Numbered from the stretch's first letter, positions 9,676 through 21,318 are shown. The stretch is DNA of 64,000 nt from Sphingosinicella ginsenosidimutans (GCF_007995055.1 NZ_VOQQ01000001.1:682001-746000), one strand, 5' to 3'. Numbers and translations: made by a program. The notes: a model not told the origin generated them from the letters alone.

Positions 9676-9988
9676 CGATCAGCTCCCCGGACCGGACCGC
9701 GACCCGGACCTTCTTCCCATCGCGCTCCTCGAAGCGCACCCGCGTCGGCTTGCCCGTCTTGGGATCCTCGAGCGCGACGTTCGAAATGTGCAGCGGCGCC
9801 TCGGCGCGAACGATGCCGCCCTGCGGCCGCGCCTGGCTCGGCTTGGTGTGGCGGGCGTGGACGTTGATGCCCTCGACCACGACCTTGCCTTCCTTCGGCA
9901 GCGCCTTGGTGACGGTGCCGTGGCGGCCCTTGTCCTTGCCACTCAGGACGACGACCTTGTCGCCCTTCTTGATCTTCGCGGCGGCCAT
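9668..9988 (-). CDS. rplX: 50S ribosomal protein L24
   Basis: A 106-aa assembly-initiating large-subunit protein with the KOW motif [20 protein letters not shown] at its N-terminus. ATG 9988 was chosen because the stop codon of rplN overlaps it (TAATG) and the homologous N-terminus begins here. A longer in-frame extension upstream lies inside rplN. Confidence 0.96.
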   Translation of the reverse strand: MAAAKIKKGDKVVVLSGKDKGRHGTVTKALPKEGKVVVEGINVHARHTKPSQARPQGGIVRAEAPLHISNVALEDPKTGKPTRVRFEERDGKKVRVAVRSGELIDG

Positions 9989-10356
9989 TACAGCACCTCC
10001 GGCGCGAGGCTGATGATCTTCATATGCTTCTTCGCGCGCAATTCGCGGACGACCGGCCCAAAGATACGGGTGCCGATCGGCTCCTGGTTGTTGTTGACGA
10101 GGACGGCCGCGTTGGAATCGAAGCGGATCGTCGATCCGTCGGCGCGGTGGATGTCCTTGGCGGTGCGGACGATGACGGCCTTGTGGACGTCGCCCTTCTT
10201 CACGCGGCCGCGCGGGCTGGCTTCCTTGACGGAGACGACGATGATGTCGCCGACGCCGGCAAAGCGCCGCTTGGAGCCGCCCAGCACCTTGATGCACTGG
10301 ACGCGCTTCGCGCCGCTATTGTCGGCGACGTCCAGGTTCGACTGCATCTGGATCAT
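9988..10356 (-). CDS. rplN: 50S ribosomal protein L14
   Basis: A 122-aa highly conserved protein at the subunit interface. It begins [20 protein letters not shown] and contains [18 protein letters not shown] and [13 protein letters not shown]. Its stop shares a base with the rplX start. Confidence 0.98.
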   Translation of the reverse strand: MIQMQSNLDVADNSGAKRVQCIKVLGGSKRRFAGVGDIIVVSVKEASPRGRVKKGDVHKAVIVRTAKDIHRADGSTIRFDSNAAVLVNNNQEPIGTRIFGPVVRELRAKKHMKIISLAPEVL

Positions 10357-10414
10357 CGATCCAATTCCTTCTCTTCACTTCAACCGGGACACGCCCGGCG
10401 ATCAGTTGAAATTC

Positions 10415-10744
10415 TTAAGCCTCGGCGCCTTCGGCCGGAGCCTCGGCACCGGCCTCGGCGGCCTTCGCCTTGCCCTTCTTGGGCGCGGCCTTGGTCGGCG
10501 TCGCATGGGTGTCGATCCGGCCGAGCACGGCCCAGGTCTTCAGCTTCGAAATCGGCCGCGTCTCTTCGATGCGAACGGTCTCGCCCTGCTTGTACTCATT
10601 GCCCTCGTCGTGAGCGTGATACTTCTTCGAGAGCTTGATGATCTTGCCGTAGAGCGGGTGCTTCACCCGCCGCTCGACGCGGACCACCACGGTCTTGTCG
10701 GTCTTGTCGGACACCACGGTGCCGGTCAGGACGCGCTTTGGCAT
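10415..10744 (-). CDS. rpsQ: 30S ribosomal protein S17
   Basis: An early-assembling 16S rRNA-binding protein, recognised by [20 protein letters not shown] and [15 protein letters not shown]. At 109 aa it exceeds the usual 80-85 because of an Ala/Glu/Lys-rich C-terminal tail (about residues 84-109). It lies between rpmC and rplN. Confidence 0.97.
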   Translation of the reverse strand: MPKRVLTGTVVSDKTDKTVVVRVERRVKHPLYGKIIKLSKKYHAHDEGNEYKQGETVRIEETRPISKLKTWAVLGRIDTHATPTKAAPKKGKAKAAEAGAEAPAEGAEA

Positions 10745-10756
10745 GTTCTTGACTCC

Positions 10757-10969
10757 TTACGCCTTGGCGGCCTGAGCGGCGCGGGCGCGCTCGGTCTGCA
10801 GCGTTTTGATGCGGGCGATGTCGCGACGCACTTCACGAACGCGCGACGGCTTCTCGATCTGGTTGGTCGCGGCCTGGAAGCGCAGGTTGAACTGCTCGCG
10901 CTTCAGCTCGCTCAGCCGATCGGTCAGCTGGTCGTCGGTGTTGTTCCGGAAATCGTCGATAGTGGCCAT
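10757..10969 (-). CDS. rpmC: 50S ribosomal protein L29
   Basis: A 70-aa helical-hairpin protein at the peptide exit tunnel, with the signature [19 protein letters not shown] and [13 protein letters not shown]. The start MATIDDF (ATG 10969) was chosen over an upstream in-frame start because it matches the family N-terminus and follows the rplP stop directly. Confidence 0.96.
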   Translation of the reverse strand: MATIDDFRNNTDDQLTDRLSELKREQFNLRFQAATNQIEKPSRVREVRRDIARIKTLQTERARAAQAAKA

Positions 10970-10970
10970 C

Positions 10971-11402
10971 TCAGGCGTCCTCAAACAGGGATTCGCCAAG
11001 GCGGGCGACCACCTTGGTCTTGATCGGCAGCTTCTCGGCCGCGCGCTCGAACGCGGTCTTGGCGAGCGGGCCGGGCACGCCGTCCAGCTCGAACAGGATG
11101 CGGCCGGGCTTCACCCGCGCGACCCAATATTCGGGCGCGCCCTTGCCCGAGCCCATGCGGACTTCGGCCGGCTTTGACGAGACCGGCACGTCCGGGAAGA
11201 TGCGGATCCACAAGCGCCCCTGGCGCTTGATGTGACGCGTGATCGCGCGGCGGGCCGCCTCGATCTGGCGCGCGGTGATCCGCTCCGGCTCCAGGGCCTT
11301 GAGGCCGAAGGCGCCGAAATTGAGCGCGGTGCCGCCCTTGGCGTCGCCGTGAATCCGGCCCTTGTGCGCCTTGCGGAACTTCGTGCGTTTGGGTTGCAGC
11401 AT
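10971..11402 (-). CDS. rplP: 50S ribosomal protein L16
   Basis: A 143-aa protein near the A site and the peptidyl-transferase centre. It starts [16 protein letters not shown] and contains [14 protein letters not shown] and [19 protein letters not shown]. Length is normal. It lies between rpsC and rpmC. Confidence 0.98.
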   Translation of the reverse strand: MLQPKRTKFRKAHKGRIHGDAKGGTALNFGAFGLKALEPERITARQIEAARRAITRHIKRQGRLWIRIFPDVPVSSKPAEVRMGSGKGAPEYWVARVKPGRILFELDGVPGPLAKTAFERAAEKLPIKTKVVARLGESLFEDA

Positions 11403-11424
11403 TTTTCTTTATCCCAGCAAGGCG

Positions 11425-12132
11425 TTAGCGGCGATCGTCGCGGGCCGGGCGGACGCCGGAGGTCTGGGCCTCCATCATCAGCCGGTCCTGCGAAAGCGGG
11501 TCATGGCCGAGGATCTCGCCCTTGAAGATCCACACCTTGACGCCGCAGACGCCATAAGCGGTGTGCGCCGTGGCTTCGGCATAATCGACATTGGCGCGCA
11601 GCGTGTGCAGCGGCACGCGGCCCTCGCGATACCATTCGGTGCGCGCGATCTCGGCGCCGCCGAGACGGCCCGAGCAGGTGATGCGGATGCCCTCGGCGCC
11701 GAGCCGGAGCGCGGACTGGACGGCCCGCTTCATCGCCCGGCGGAACGCGACACGGCGCTCCAGCTGATCGGCGACGCCCTGCGCGACGAGCTTGGAGTCG
11801 ATCTCCGGCTTGCGGATCTCGACGATGTTGAGGCTCACGTCCGAGCCGGTCATCTCGCCCAGCTTCTTGCGCAGCTTCTCGATGTCCGCACCCTTCTTGC
11901 CGATGATCACGCCGGGGCGCGCGGCATAGATGGAGACGCGGCACAGCTTGGCCGGACGCTCGATCACCACCTTCGAGATCGCCGCCTGGGGCAGCGTCTT
12001 CAGGATGTACTTGCGGATCTTGAGGTCCTCGAGGAGCAGGCGGCCGTAATCGCCACCGTCCGCATACCAGCGGCTGTCCCAGGTCCGGTTGATCTGGAGG
12101 CGAAGGCCGATCGGGGAGGATTTCTGACCCAT
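11425..12132 (-). CDS. rpsC: 30S ribosomal protein S3
   Basis: A 235-aa small-subunit protein at the mRNA entry site. It starts [20 protein letters not shown], has a KH domain with [16 protein letters not shown], and has the C-terminal domain motif [17 protein letters not shown]. Its ATG overlaps the rplV stop by one base. Confidence 0.98.
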   Translation of the reverse strand: MGQKSSPIGLRLQINRTWDSRWYADGGDYGRLLLEDLKIRKYILKTLPQAAISKVVIERPAKLCRVSIYAARPGVIIGKKGADIEKLRKKLGEMTGSDVSLNIVEIRKPEIDSKLVAQGVADQLERRVAFRRAMKRAVQSALRLGAEGIRITCSGRLGGAEIARTEWYREGRVPLHTLRANVDYAEATAHTAYGVCGVKVWIFKGEILGHDPLSQDRLMMEAQTSGVRPARDDRR

Positions 12133-12509
12133 TATGCTTCTTCCTGCTCGCGCACGACGACGCGGATGCGGCTGAACGGTTTGACGATGCGCGTCGAACG
12201 GCCGCGGGCGCGGGTCGCGAAGCGCTTCATCGACAGGCTCTTGCCGACGCTCGCCTCGGCGACGACCAGGCTGTCGACGTCGAGATTGTGGTTGTTCTCC
12301 GCATTGGCGATCGCGCTGGCGAGCACCTTGCGGACGTCGCGCGCCATCGCCTTGGGCGAGAAAGCGAGGATGTTCATCGCCTCGCCCGCCTTCTTGCCGC
12401 GGATCAGGCCCGCGACGAGATTGAGCTTCTGCGCGGAACCGCGGATCTGCGTTCCGACCGACAGCGCCTCGTTCTCGGCGACGCGGCGGGGAGCTTTGGG
12501 CTTGCCCAT
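12132..12509 (-). CDS. rplV: 50S ribosomal protein L22
   Basis: A 125-aa exit-tunnel protein with [20 protein letters not shown] near the middle and the tunnel-loop region [20 protein letters not shown]. Mutations in this loop give macrolide resistance in other bacteria; no unusual change is visible. It lies between rpsS and rpsC. Confidence 0.97.
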   Translation of the reverse strand: MGKPKAPRRVAENEALSVGTQIRGSAQKLNLVAGLIRGKKAGEAMNILAFSPKAMARDVRKVLASAIANAENNHNLDVDSLVVAEASVGKSLSMKRFATRARGRSTRIVKPFSRIRVVVREQEEA

Positions 12510-12512
12510 GAC

Positions 12513-12788
12513 TTACCTCTTGCCCTTCTTGTCGGCGGCGTGGCCCGGGAAGAAGCGGGTCGGCGCGAACTCGCCGAGCTTCATGCCGACCATGTCCTCA
12601 TTGACGCTGACCGGCACGAACTTGCGGCCATTGTAGACGTTGAACGTGAGGCCCACGAACTGCGGGAGGATCGTGGAGCGGCGCGACCAGGTCTTGATCG
12701 GCGCGCGGCCACCGGCCTCCTGCGCCGCCTCTGCCTTCTTCAGCAGCGACAGCTCGACGAACGGACCTTTCCAGATGGAGCGGGCCAT
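12513..12788 (-). CDS. rpsS: 30S ribosomal protein S19
   Basis: A 91-aa head protein of the small subunit. [20 protein letters not shown] and [20 protein letters not shown] are diagnostic. ATG 12788 matches the family N-terminus and follows the rplB stop with a 2-bp gap; longer in-frame extensions lie inside rplB. Confidence 0.97.
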   Translation of the reverse strand: MARSIWKGPFVELSLLKKAEAAQEAGGRAPIKTWSRRSTILPQFVGLTFNVYNGRKFVPVSVNEDMVGMKLGEFAPTRFFPGHAADKKGKR

Positions 12789-12790
12789 TT

Positions 12791-13627
12791 TTACCTCTTC
12801 TTCTTCGCGTGACGCGACCGGATGATCATCTTGTCGGTCTGCTTGTTGTTGCGCGTGCGCGCGCCCTTGGTCGACTTGCCCCACGGGGTGACCGGATGAC
12901 GGCCGCCCGAGGTCCGGCCTTCACCACCGCCGTGCGGGTGATCGACCGGGTTCTTGGCGACGCCGCGGGTGAGCGGGCGACGGCCCATCCAGCGCGAACG
13001 GCCCGCCTTGGCGAAATTCTGGTTCTGGTTGTCGGGGTTCGAAACCGCGCCGACCGTCCCCATGCAATCCGACCGGATGTAACGCTGCTCGCCCGAATTC
13101 AACCGGACGATCACCATTCCCTTGTCGCGGCCGACGACCTGGACATAGGTGCCGGCGGCGCGGGCGATCTGGCCGCCCTTGCCCGGCTTCATCTCGACAT
13201 TGTGGACGATGGTGCCGACCGGCATCTGGCCGAGCTCCATCGCATTGCCCGGCTTCACGTCGGTCTTCTTGCCGGCGACGACGGTGTCGCCAGCCGCGAG
13301 CCGCTGCGGGGCCAGGATATAGGCGAGCTCGCCGTCCTGATACTTGACCAGCGCCAGGAAGGCGGTGCGGTTGGGATCATATTCCAGCCGCTCGACGGTG
13401 GCCGGCATGTCCCACTTGCGCCGCTTGAAATCGACGATGCGGTACTTCTGCTTGTGGCCGCCGGCGATGCCGCGCGAGGTCACATGGCCCTTGTTGTTGC
13501 GCCCGCCGGTCTTGCGCTTGCCCTCGGTCAAAGCCTTGACTGGCTTGCCCTTCCACAGCGCCGATTTGTCGACGAGGATCAGGCCGCGCTGCGACGAGGT
13601 CGTCGGATTGTAGCTCTTGAGTGCCAT
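12791..13627 (-). CDS. rplB: 50S ribosomal protein L2
   Basis: A 278-aa protein required for peptidyl-transferase activity and subunit joining. It starts [17 protein letters not shown] and carries the conserved C-terminal motif [17 protein letters not shown] with the functional His region [12 protein letters not shown]. Full length, in the standard S10-operon position. Confidence 0.98.
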   Translation of the reverse strand: MALKSYNPTTSSQRGLILVDKSALWKGKPVKALTEGKRKTGGRNNKGHVTSRGIAGGHKQKYRIVDFKRRKWDMPATVERLEYDPNRTAFLALVKYQDGELAYILAPQRLAAGDTVVAGKKTDVKPGNAMELGQMPVGTIVHNVEMKPGKGGQIARAAGTYVQVVGRDKGMVIVRLNSGEQRYIRSDCMGTVGAVSNPDNQNQNFAKAGRSRWMGRRPLTRGVAKNPVDHPHGGGEGRTSGGRHPVTPWGKSTKGARTRNNKQTDKMIIRSRHAKKKR

Positions 13628-13639
13628 CTTGTCCTAGCC

Positions 13640-13963
13640 TCAGATACCGGTGGTGACGTCGATCGACTGACCCTCGGCCAGCGTCACGATCGCCTTCTTG
13701 ACGTCCGAGCGCGTGTAGGGACGGCCCTTCCAGCGCTTCGTCTTGCCCTTGGACGTGATCGTGTTGACGCCGGTCACGCTGACATTGAACAGCGCCTCGA
13801 CCGCCGCCTTGATCTGCGGCTTGGTGGCGTCGTTCGCGACCTTGAACACGACCGCATTATGCTCGGAGAGCAGGGTCGTCTTCTCGGTGATGTGCGGGGC
13901 GAGGATGACGTCGAAATGACCGACTTCCACGCTCGGCGTCGCCTTCTGCTTCGCCTTAGCCAT
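13640..13963 (-). CDS. rplW: 50S ribosomal protein L23
   Basis: A 107-aa exit-tunnel protein that forms the docking site for trigger factor and [23 protein letters not shown] and [20 protein letters not shown] are typical. It overlaps the end of rplD by 8 bases. Confidence 0.97.
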   Translation of the reverse strand: MAKAKQKATPSVEVGHFDVILAPHITEKTTLLSEHNAVVFKVANDATKPQIKAAVEALFNVSVTGVNTITSKGKTKRWKGRPYTRSDVKKAIVTLAEGQSIDVTTGI

Positions 13964-14585
13964 TGAACCGGGCCTCCAGCTTCTCGACCGCGGCGCGGGT
14001 CAGCACCAGGGTGTCGTGTTTCAGAATGTCGTAGACGTTCGCGCCAATCGCCGGGAGCAGATTGATCTCGCGGAGATTGGCCGACGCCTTGGCGAAGCCG
14101 ACGTTCAGCGCCTCGCCGTCGATGACCAGCGCGCTCTTGCCGAGGCCGAGGCCGGCAAGCTGCGCCTTCAGCGCCGCGGTCTTCGCCTCGCCGAGGTCGA
14201 GATTGTCGACCACGATCAGGCTGCCGCCCTTCGCCTTGGCGGAGAGCGCCATCTTGAGGCCGAGCGCGCGGACCTTCTTGTTGAGCGACGGATTGAACTC
14301 GCGCGCCCGCTGGCCGTGCGCCTTGCCGCCGCCGATGAAGATCGGGGCGCGGCGATCGCCGTGACGGGCGGTGCCGCCGCCCTTCTGGCGGCCGAACTTC
14401 TTGCCGGTGCGGGCGACGTCGGCGCGCTCGCGGGTCGCGGCCGCGGGGGCGCGGCGCTTCTCGAGCTGCCAGGTGACGACGCGGTGGAGGATGTCGGCGC
14501 GCGGCTCGATGCCGAACACGGCATCGTTGAGCTCCAGGTCGGAGCCCTTGCCCTTGCCGTCGAGGGTCTGAACCTTGACCTTCAC
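13956..14585 (-). CDS. rplD: 50S ribosomal protein L4
   Basis: A 209-aa tunnel-wall protein with the extended loop [20 protein letters not shown] and the globular core. In E. coli L4 autoregulates the S10 operon through a leader before rpsJ; no proven equivalent was found here. It lies between rplC (3-bp gap) and rplW. Confidence 0.97.
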   Translation of the reverse strand: MKVKVQTLDGKGKGSDLELNDAVFGIEPRADILHRVVTWQLEKRRAPAAATRERADVARTGKKFGRQKGGGTARHGDRRAPIFIGGGKAHGQRAREFNPSLNKKVRALGLKMALSAKAKGGSLIVVDNLDLGEAKTAALKAQLAGLGLGKSALVIDGEALNVGFAKASANLREINLLPAIGANVYDILKHDTLVLTRAAVEKLEARFNG

Positions 14586-14588
14586 TGT

Positions 14589-15344
14589 TTAGCCCTCCTG
14601 GCCTTCGGTGGCCTCGGGCGCGGCCGCGTCTTCGGCGGGCGTCTCGGCAGGCGCATTGTTGCTGTTGGCGGCGGCCCGGAGGCCGGCCGGATAGGGCAGG
14701 TCCGCCGGACGGGCGACCTTCACGGCGTCGCGCACGAGCAGCCAGCTGCCCTTGTGGCCGGGCACCGAGCCCTTGACGAAGATCAGCCCGCGCTCGACGT
14801 CGGTGCGGACCACTTCGAGGTTCTGCTGGGTGCGGTTGCGCGCGCCCATATGGCCGGCCATCTTCTTGTTCTTGAAGACCTTGCCCGGATCCTGGCGGTT
14901 GCCGGTCGAACCGTGCGAGCGGTGGGAGACGGAGACGCCGTGGGTGGCGCGAAGGCCGCCGAAGCCCCAGCGCTTCATCGCGCCGGCAAAGCCCTTGCCC
15001 TGGGTGACGCCGGAGACGTCGACCAGCTGGCCGGCGACGAAATGATCGGCGGAAAGCTCCGCGCCGACGTCGAGGAGCGCGTCCTCGGCGACCCGGAACT
15101 CGACCAGCTTCGCCTTGGGCGCCACCTCGGCCTTGCCGAAATGGCCGCGCTCCGGCTTGGTCAGATTCTTCGCCTTGGCGCTGCCCGCGCCAAGCTGGAC
15201 GGCGGTATAGCCGTCACGGTCCGCCTCGCGGCGCGAGACGACCTGCACATTGTCCAGCGCCAGGACCGTGACCGGCACGTGCCGACCATCGTCCTGGAAC
15301 AGGCGGGTCATCCCGACTTTCTTCGCGATCACGCCAGTGCGCAT
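14589..15344 (-). CDS. rplC: 50S ribosomal protein L3
   Basis: An early-assembly protein close to the peptidyl-transferase centre. [20 protein letters not shown] begins the protein; [20 protein letters not shown] and [20 protein letters not shown] mark the core. At 251 aa it is longer than usual owing to an acidic Ala/Glu-rich C-terminal tail (about 30 residues). ATG 15344 was preferred to an in-frame codon 9 bases upstream because it matches the family start. Confidence 0.97.
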   Translation of the reverse strand: MRTGVIAKKVGMTRLFQDDGRHVPVTVLALDNVQVVSRREADRDGYTAVQLGAGSAKAKNLTKPERGHFGKAEVAPKAKLVEFRVAEDALLDVGAELSADHFVAGQLVDVSGVTQGKGFAGAMKRWGFGGLRATHGVSVSHRSHGSTGNRQDPGKVFKNKKMAGHMGARNRTQQNLEVVRTDVERGLIFVKGSVPGHKGSWLLVRDAVKVARPADLPYPAGLRAAANSNNAPAETPAEDAAAPEATEGQEG

Positions 15345-15365
15345 GATCCACACTCCCTAACAGAG

Positions 15366-15484
15366 GCCCCCGATGCCTGACGCGCCGGGGGCGTGCGACC
15401 CATTGAAACGATGCGTGCCCCGCCTGGGCCAATGCTTCGCCCGAAGGCGAAACGGCGGGGACGCAGACCCGGGGCGAGCCCCGG
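15366..15484 (-). promoter_or_regulatory. Hairpin-rich spacer between rpsJ and rplC
   Basis: The 164-bp gap between rpsJ and rplC holds three inverted repeats: GCCCCCG/CGGGGGC (15366-15372 with 15386-15392), TTCGCC-CGAA-GGCGAA (15436-15451) and CCGGGGC/GCCCCGG (15469-15484). It could be an mRNA leader for rplC, an attenuator or a processing site. No function is proven. Confidence 0.45.
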
Positions 15485-15508
15485 CGGTATCCCTGTCTCG
15501 GGCCGGCG

Positions 15509-15820
15509 TTACGCCAGCTTGATCTCGACGTCGACGCCGGCGGCCAGATCGAGCTTCATCAGCGCGTCGACCGTCTGCGGCGTGGGCTGCACGATGTCGA
15601 GCAGCCGCTTGTACGTCCTCACCTCGAACTGCTCGCGCGACTTCTTGTCGATGTGCGGCGAACGGTTGACGGTGAACTTCTCGATGCGCGTCGGCAGCGG
15701 AATCGGACCGCGAATGAGGGCGCCCGTGCGGCGCGCCGTGTCTGCAATATCGCCCGTGGCCTGATCGAGCACACGATGATCGAACGCCTTCAGGCGAATG
15801 CGGATATTCTGCGTTTCCAT
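15509..15820 (-). CDS. rpsJ: 30S ribosomal protein S10
   Basis: A 103-aa small-subunit protein that also serves as NusE in transcription antitermination. [20 protein letters not shown] and the loop [20 protein letters not shown] are diagnostic. ATG 15820 is preferred to the in-frame ATG two codons upstream. It is the first gene of the S10 cluster and is flanked on both sides by unusually long spacers. Confidence 0.97.
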   Translation of the reverse strand: METQNIRIRLKAFDHRVLDQATGDIADTARRTGALIRGPIPLPTRIEKFTVNRSPHIDKKSREQFEVRTYKRLLDIVQPTPQTVDALMKLDLAAGVDVEIKLA

Positions 15821-15921
15821 GTCCACTACCGATGCGAAAGAGCCGCCCCGAAGGGCAAATCAAATCGGCCTTTCCGGAACCCGAAAGCCCGGATCGGCCG
15901 CTACAAGAACCTTGAAAGCCT

Positions 15922-15955
15922 GAGCCGCCCGACTCCGAAGAGAATCGGGCGGCTC
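15922..15955 (-). terminator. Inverted repeat immediately after tuf
   Basis: A perfect 11-bp inverted repeat (GAGCCGCCCGA/TCGGGCGGCTC, 15922-15932 with 15945-15955, 12-nt loop) begins 10 bp after the tuf stop. Only a weak T-containing stretch follows on the minus strand. It may separate the str and S10 transcripts or attenuate read-through. Confidence 0.55.
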
Positions 15956-15965
15956 GCGGCCTATA

Positions 15966-17156
15966 TTACTTCGTGATCGTCGCGACAACCCCCGCGCCGA
16001 CGGTCCGGCCGCCTTCGCGGATCGCGAAGCGCAGGCCCTGGTCCATGGCGATCGGCGCGATCAGCTTCACGGCGAGCTGAACGTTGTCGCCCGGCATGAC
16101 CATCTCGGTGCCCTCGGGGAGGACGACCTCGCCGGTCACGTCCGTCGTCCGGAAGTAGAACTGCGGACGATAGTTGGCGAAGAACGGCGTGTGACGGCCG
16201 CCCTCGTCCTTCGACAGGACGTAGACCTCCGAGGTGAACTCGGTGTGCGGCGTGATCGAGCCGGGCTTGGCCAGAACCTGGCCGCGCTCGACTTCCTCAC
16301 GGCCGACGCCGCGAAGCAGCGCGCCGATATTGTCGCCCGCCTGGCCCTGGTCGAGCAGCTTGCGGAACATCTCGACGCCGGTGACGACGGTCTTCTTGGT
16401 GTCGGAGATGCCGACGATCTCGACTTCCTCGCCCACCTTGACGACGCCGGTCTCGACGCGGCCGGTCACGACGGTGCCGCGGCCGGAGATCGAGAACACG
16501 TCCTCGATCGGCATCAGGAACGGCTTGTCGAGCGGACGCTCCGGCTGGGGAATCCACTCGTCGACGGCGGCCATCAGCTTCAGGATCGCCTGCTTGCCGA
16601 TCTCGTCATTGCTGTCCTCGAGCGCGGCGAGCGCCGAGCCGGCGATGATCGGAATGTTGTCGCCGTCGAAGTCACGCTTGGAAAGCTCCTCGCGGATTTC
16701 GAGCTCGACGAGCTCCAGCAGCTCCGGATCGTCGACCTGGTCGACCTTGTTGAGGAAGACCACCATGGTCGGCACGCCGACCTGCTTGGCGAGCAGGATG
16801 TGCTCCTTGGTCTGCGGCATCGGGCCGTCGGCGGCGGACACGACCAGGATCGCGCCGTCCATCTGGGCGGCGCCGGTGATCATGTTCTTCACATAGTCGG
16901 CGTGGCCCGGGCAATCGACGTGCGCATAGTGGCGCTTGTCGGTCTCATACTCGACGTGCGCCGTCGAGATGGTGATGCCGCGCTCGCGCTCCTCGGGCGC
17001 CTTGTCGATGTTCGCATAGTCGACGAACGTCGCGCCGCCGGTCTCGGCGAGGACCTTCGTGATCGCCGCGGTCAGCGACGTCTTGCCATGGTCGACGTGA
17101 CCGATGGTGCCGATGTTGCAGTGCGGCTTCGTCCGCTCGAACTTAGCTTTCGCCAT
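15966..17156 (-). CDS. tuf: Elongation factor Tu
   Basis: A 396-aa GTPase that delivers aminoacyl-tRNA to the ribosome. [10 protein letters not shown] (P-loop), the switch region [16 protein letters not shown] and NKVD are all intact, followed by the two beta-barrel domains. It follows fusA by 46 bp in the str operon. This is the only tuf copy in the window. Confidence 0.98.
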   Translation of the reverse strand: MAKAKFERTKPHCNIGTIGHVDHGKTSLTAAITKVLAETGGATFVDYANIDKAPEERERGITISTAHVEYETDKRHYAHVDCPGHADYVKNMITGAAQMDGAILVVSAADGPMPQTKEHILLAKQVGVPTMVVFLNKVDQVDDPELLELVELEIREELSKRDFDGDNIPIIAGSALAALEDSNDEIGKQAILKLMAAVDEWIPQPERPLDKPFLMPIEDVFSISGRGTVVTGRVETGVVKVGEEVEIVGISDTKKTVVTGVEMFRKLLDQGQAGDNIGALLRGVGREEVERGQVLAKPGSITPHTEFTSEVYVLSKDEGGRHTPFFANYRPQFYFRTTDVTGEVVLPEGTEMVMPGDNVQLAVKLIAPIAMDQGLRFAIREGGRTVGAGVVATITK

Positions 17157-17202
17157 TTTCTCTAACCCTCGTCTTTCTGTTCACTTCTGTTCCGGCAGCC
17201 GC

Positions 17203-19278
<2,076 letters not shown>

Positions 19279-19299
19279 TTTCTGGGTTTCCTTGGCGAT

Positions 19300-19328
19300 G
19301 TGGGGAGCCGGAGCGTCCGGCTCCCCAC
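19300..19328 (-). promoter_or_regulatory. Perfect 13-bp hairpin between rpsG and fusA
   Basis: GTGGGGAGCCGGA (19300-19312) and its exact complement (19316-19328) enclose a 3-nt loop in the 66-bp rpsG-fusA gap. On the minus strand it is followed by mixed sequence, not a U-tract. An RNA-processing, stability or regulatory element is more likely than a plain terminator. Confidence 0.55.
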
Positions 19329-19344
19329 AATATAGGTGTGCTTT

Positions 19345-19815
19345 TTACCAGCGGTAGTGGCTGAAGGCGCGATTGGCCTCGGCCATGCGGTGCGTGTCCT
19401 CGCGCTTCTTCACCGCGTTGCCGCGGTTGGTCGACGCATCCAGCAACTCGCCCGACAGACGGGCGGCCATGGTCTTCTCGCTGCGCGCGCGCGCGGCGGA
19501 GATCAGCCAGCGGATGGCGAGCGCCTGGGCGCGCTCGGGACGCACCTCCACCGGAACCTGGTAGGTCGCACCGCCGACGCGGCGGCTGCGGACCTCGATG
19601 CCCGGCTTCACATTGTTCAGCGCATCATGGAACACGCCGAGCGGGTCCTTCTTGGCGCGAGCCTCGATCGTGTCGAGCGCGCCATAGACGATGCCTTCGG
19701 CGGTGGATTTCTTGCCGTCGAGCATGATGTTGTTCATGAACTTCGACAGGACGACATCCCCGAACTTCGGATCGGGGAGGATTTCGCGCTTCTCGGGGCG
19801 ACGACGACGTGACAT
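19345..19815 (-). CDS. rpsG: 30S ribosomal protein S7
   Basis: A 156-aa primary 16S rRNA-binding head protein. It starts [20 protein letters not shown] and contains [20 protein letters not shown] and [14 protein letters not shown] at the end. It lies between rpsL and fusA. In E. coli S7 represses the str operon. Confidence 0.98.
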   Translation of the reverse strand: MSRRRRPEKREILPDPKFGDVVLSKFMNNIMLDGKKSTAEGIVYGALDTIEARAKKDPLGVFHDALNNVKPGIEVRSRRVGGATYQVPVEVRPERAQALAIRWLISAARARSEKTMAARLSGELLDASTNRGNAVKKREDTHRMAEANRAFSHYRW

Positions 19816-19830
19816 GCTTCCGGTCTCCCC

Positions 19831-20202
19831 TTACTTCGGCCGCTTGGCGCCGTACTTCGAACGGCTCTGCTTGCGGTCCTTGACGCCCTGCGTGTCGAGC
19901 ACGCCGCGCAGCACGTGGTAGCGCACGCCCGGAAGGTCGCGCACACGGCCGCCGCGAATCAGGACGACGCTGTGCTCCTGAAGGTTGTGGCCCTCGCCCG
20001 GAATGTAGCTGATGACCTCGCGCTGGTTGGTGAGGCGCACCTTGGCGACCTTGCGCAGCGCCGAGTTCGGCTTCTTGGGCGTGGTGGTGTAGACACGGGT
20101 GCAAACGCCGCGCTTCTGCGGATTCTGCTCCATCGCAGGGACCTTGGATTTGGCCTTCTGCGGCTCGCGACCCTTGCGGATCAACTGGTTGATCGTCGGC
20201 AT
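19831..20202 (-). CDS. rpsL: 30S ribosomal protein S12
   Basis: A 123-aa decoding-centre protein. [15 protein letters not shown] contains the streptomycin-relevant Lys43, while the second such site is Arg88 ([13 protein letters not shown]) where E. coli has Lys88. It starts at MPTINQL; an in-frame codon 21 bases upstream is less likely because the family N-terminus begins here and GGAAG lies upstream. It is the first gene of the str operon, behind a good sigma70-type promoter and a 5' leader of about 165 nt. Confidence 0.98.
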   Translation of the reverse strand: MPTINQLIRKGREPQKAKSKVPAMEQNPQKRGVCTRVYTTTPKKPNSALRKVAKVRLTNQREVISYIPGEGHNLQEHSVVLIRGGRVRDLPGVRYHVLRGVLDTQGVKDRKQSRSKYGAKRPK

Positions 20203-20246
20203 GAAGCCCTTCACTTCCTTCAAGTTACTCTACCGCCACGCCAAAT

Positions 20247-20291
20247 AAGCAAAGAGCCTTGGGGGCCTATCCGGCCTCCAGGCCTTTGCTT
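20247..20291 (-). promoter_or_regulatory. Structured leader hairpin upstream of rpsL
   Basis: AAGCAAAG (20247-20254) pairs with CTTTGCTT (20284-20291), with additional GGCC-rich pairing inside, in the transcribed leader before rpsL. It could be an attenuation or protein-binding site for the str operon. The function is inferred. Confidence 0.4.
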
Positions 20292-20372
20292 CACATGGCA
20301 GCAGTGTTCAGCTCAAATTGCCCCGTCAGACATCGTCCGGCCCTTGGGCCAGACGGTCCCGAAGCGGAGCGG

Positions 20373-20401
20373 CCTATAGCGGCCGCCCCTATGTGGGTCA
20401 A
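20373..20401 (-). promoter_or_regulatory. Sigma70-type promoter of the str operon
   Basis: On the minus strand TTGACC (20396-20401) and TATAGG (20373-20378) are separated by exactly 17 bp. It lies about 170 bp before rpsL and has the right orientation to drive the long ribosomal protein block. Confidence 0.65.
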
Positions 20402-20432
20402 CAGGGGCGATTTTGGAAGGGACGCGAGCGCC

Positions 20433-20966
20433 TTATCCGAGTTCCGGGGCGAGACAGCCGGCGGCCTTCGCTTCGGCCGCGCGGTGCAGCGCCCAAAAGT
20501 CGGGTACCGCGCGCCCGGCCAGCCGCGTCTCCAGAACCGCCAGATGCGCATGCCACCCGCCGCCGAAATTGCGCGCGTCCTCCGGCCCGCGCAGGCCGCG
20601 ATGGGTGAGGACGAGGAGGGTCCGATTCCCTATGGCGGTCAGCTCGATCGTCACCTCGCCCGCCTTGCCTTCGTCCCAGGTGAAGGCAATGAGGTGCGGC
20701 GGCTCAGCCCGCACGATCGTCTCGTGCCAGCGCGATCCGACATTGCCGCGATAGCGCTCGGGCGTCGGCACGTCGCCGTCGGAGAGTCGGGCATGATCGA
20801 AGACGAGCTCCATCTTGCCGCCCGGCCGCGCGTCGGTTTCGCCTCCCATGAACCAGCGCGCGCGCAGCTCGGACTCGACCAGATAGCGCCACACGGTCTC
20901 GACCGGCGCGTCGAGCAGCCGTTCGAAGCGCAGCTCCTGCGCGGTGATGATGTCCTGGTCAGCCAC
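20433..20966 (-). CDS. SRPBCC (AHSA1-like) domain protein
   Basis: A 177-aa protein of the START/Bet v1-like AHSA1 family. ELRFERLLDAPVETVWRYLV, LRARWFMGG, HETIVRAEPPHLIAFTW and a C-terminal GGGWHAHLAVLE-like helix are typical. Members bind hydrophobic ligands; the ligand here is unknown. Its start overlaps the end of the ArsR gene by 8 bases, the very common ArsR-SRPBCC operon. Confidence 0.88.
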   Translation of the reverse strand: MADQDIITAQELRFERLLDAPVETVWRYLVESELRARWFMGGETDARPGGKMELVFDHARLSDGDVPTPERYRGNVGSRWHETIVRAEPPHLIAFTWDEGKAGEVTIELTAIGNRTLLVLTHRGLRGPEDARNFGGGWHAHLAVLETRLAGRAVPDFWALHRAAEAKAAGCLAPELG

Positions 20967-21318
20967 TGTCCTTCTCCTTGTTCATGGGGGCGTTCGCGGC
21001 GGCCGAGTCGGCTGCGATGACCGCCTCCAGCGCGTCCAGCCGTTCGGTCCAGAATTTCTCCCATTGCGCCAGCCAGCCCTGCGCCTCGGCGAGCGGCGCC
21101 GCGTTCAGCGCGCACATCTGCCGCCGCCCCTCGCGGCGGCGCCGGACGAGGCCCGCGCGTTCCAGCGCGCGGACATGCTTGGAGGCGCCGGCGAAGGTCA
21201 TTGCGTGCGGCGCGGCAAGCTCGCCCACCGTGCGCTCGCCGAGCGCGAGGCTGGCGAGCATGGCGCGGCGCGTGGGATCGGCGAGGGCCTGAAACGTGGC
21301 GTCGAGTCGTTCAACCAT
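20959..21318 (-). CDS. ArsR-family transcriptional regulator
   Basis: A 119-aa winged-helix regulator (FQALADPTRRAMLASLALGE near the N-terminus, then FAGASKHVRALERAGLVRRR). It lacks an obvious metal-binding cysteine set, as usual for ArsR proteins paired with SRPBCC genes. ATG 21318 was chosen over an upstream GTG: the predicted -10 box at 21325-21330 puts transcription start at about the ATG, suggesting a leaderless mRNA. Two 18-bp operator-like repeats cover the promoter, so autoregulation is likely. Confidence 0.9.
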   Translation of the reverse strand: MVERLDATFQALADPTRRAMLASLALGERTVGELAAPHAMTFAGASKHVRALERAGLVRRRREGRRQMCALNAAPLAEAQGWLAQWEKFWTERLDALEAVIAADSAAANAPMNKEKDSG

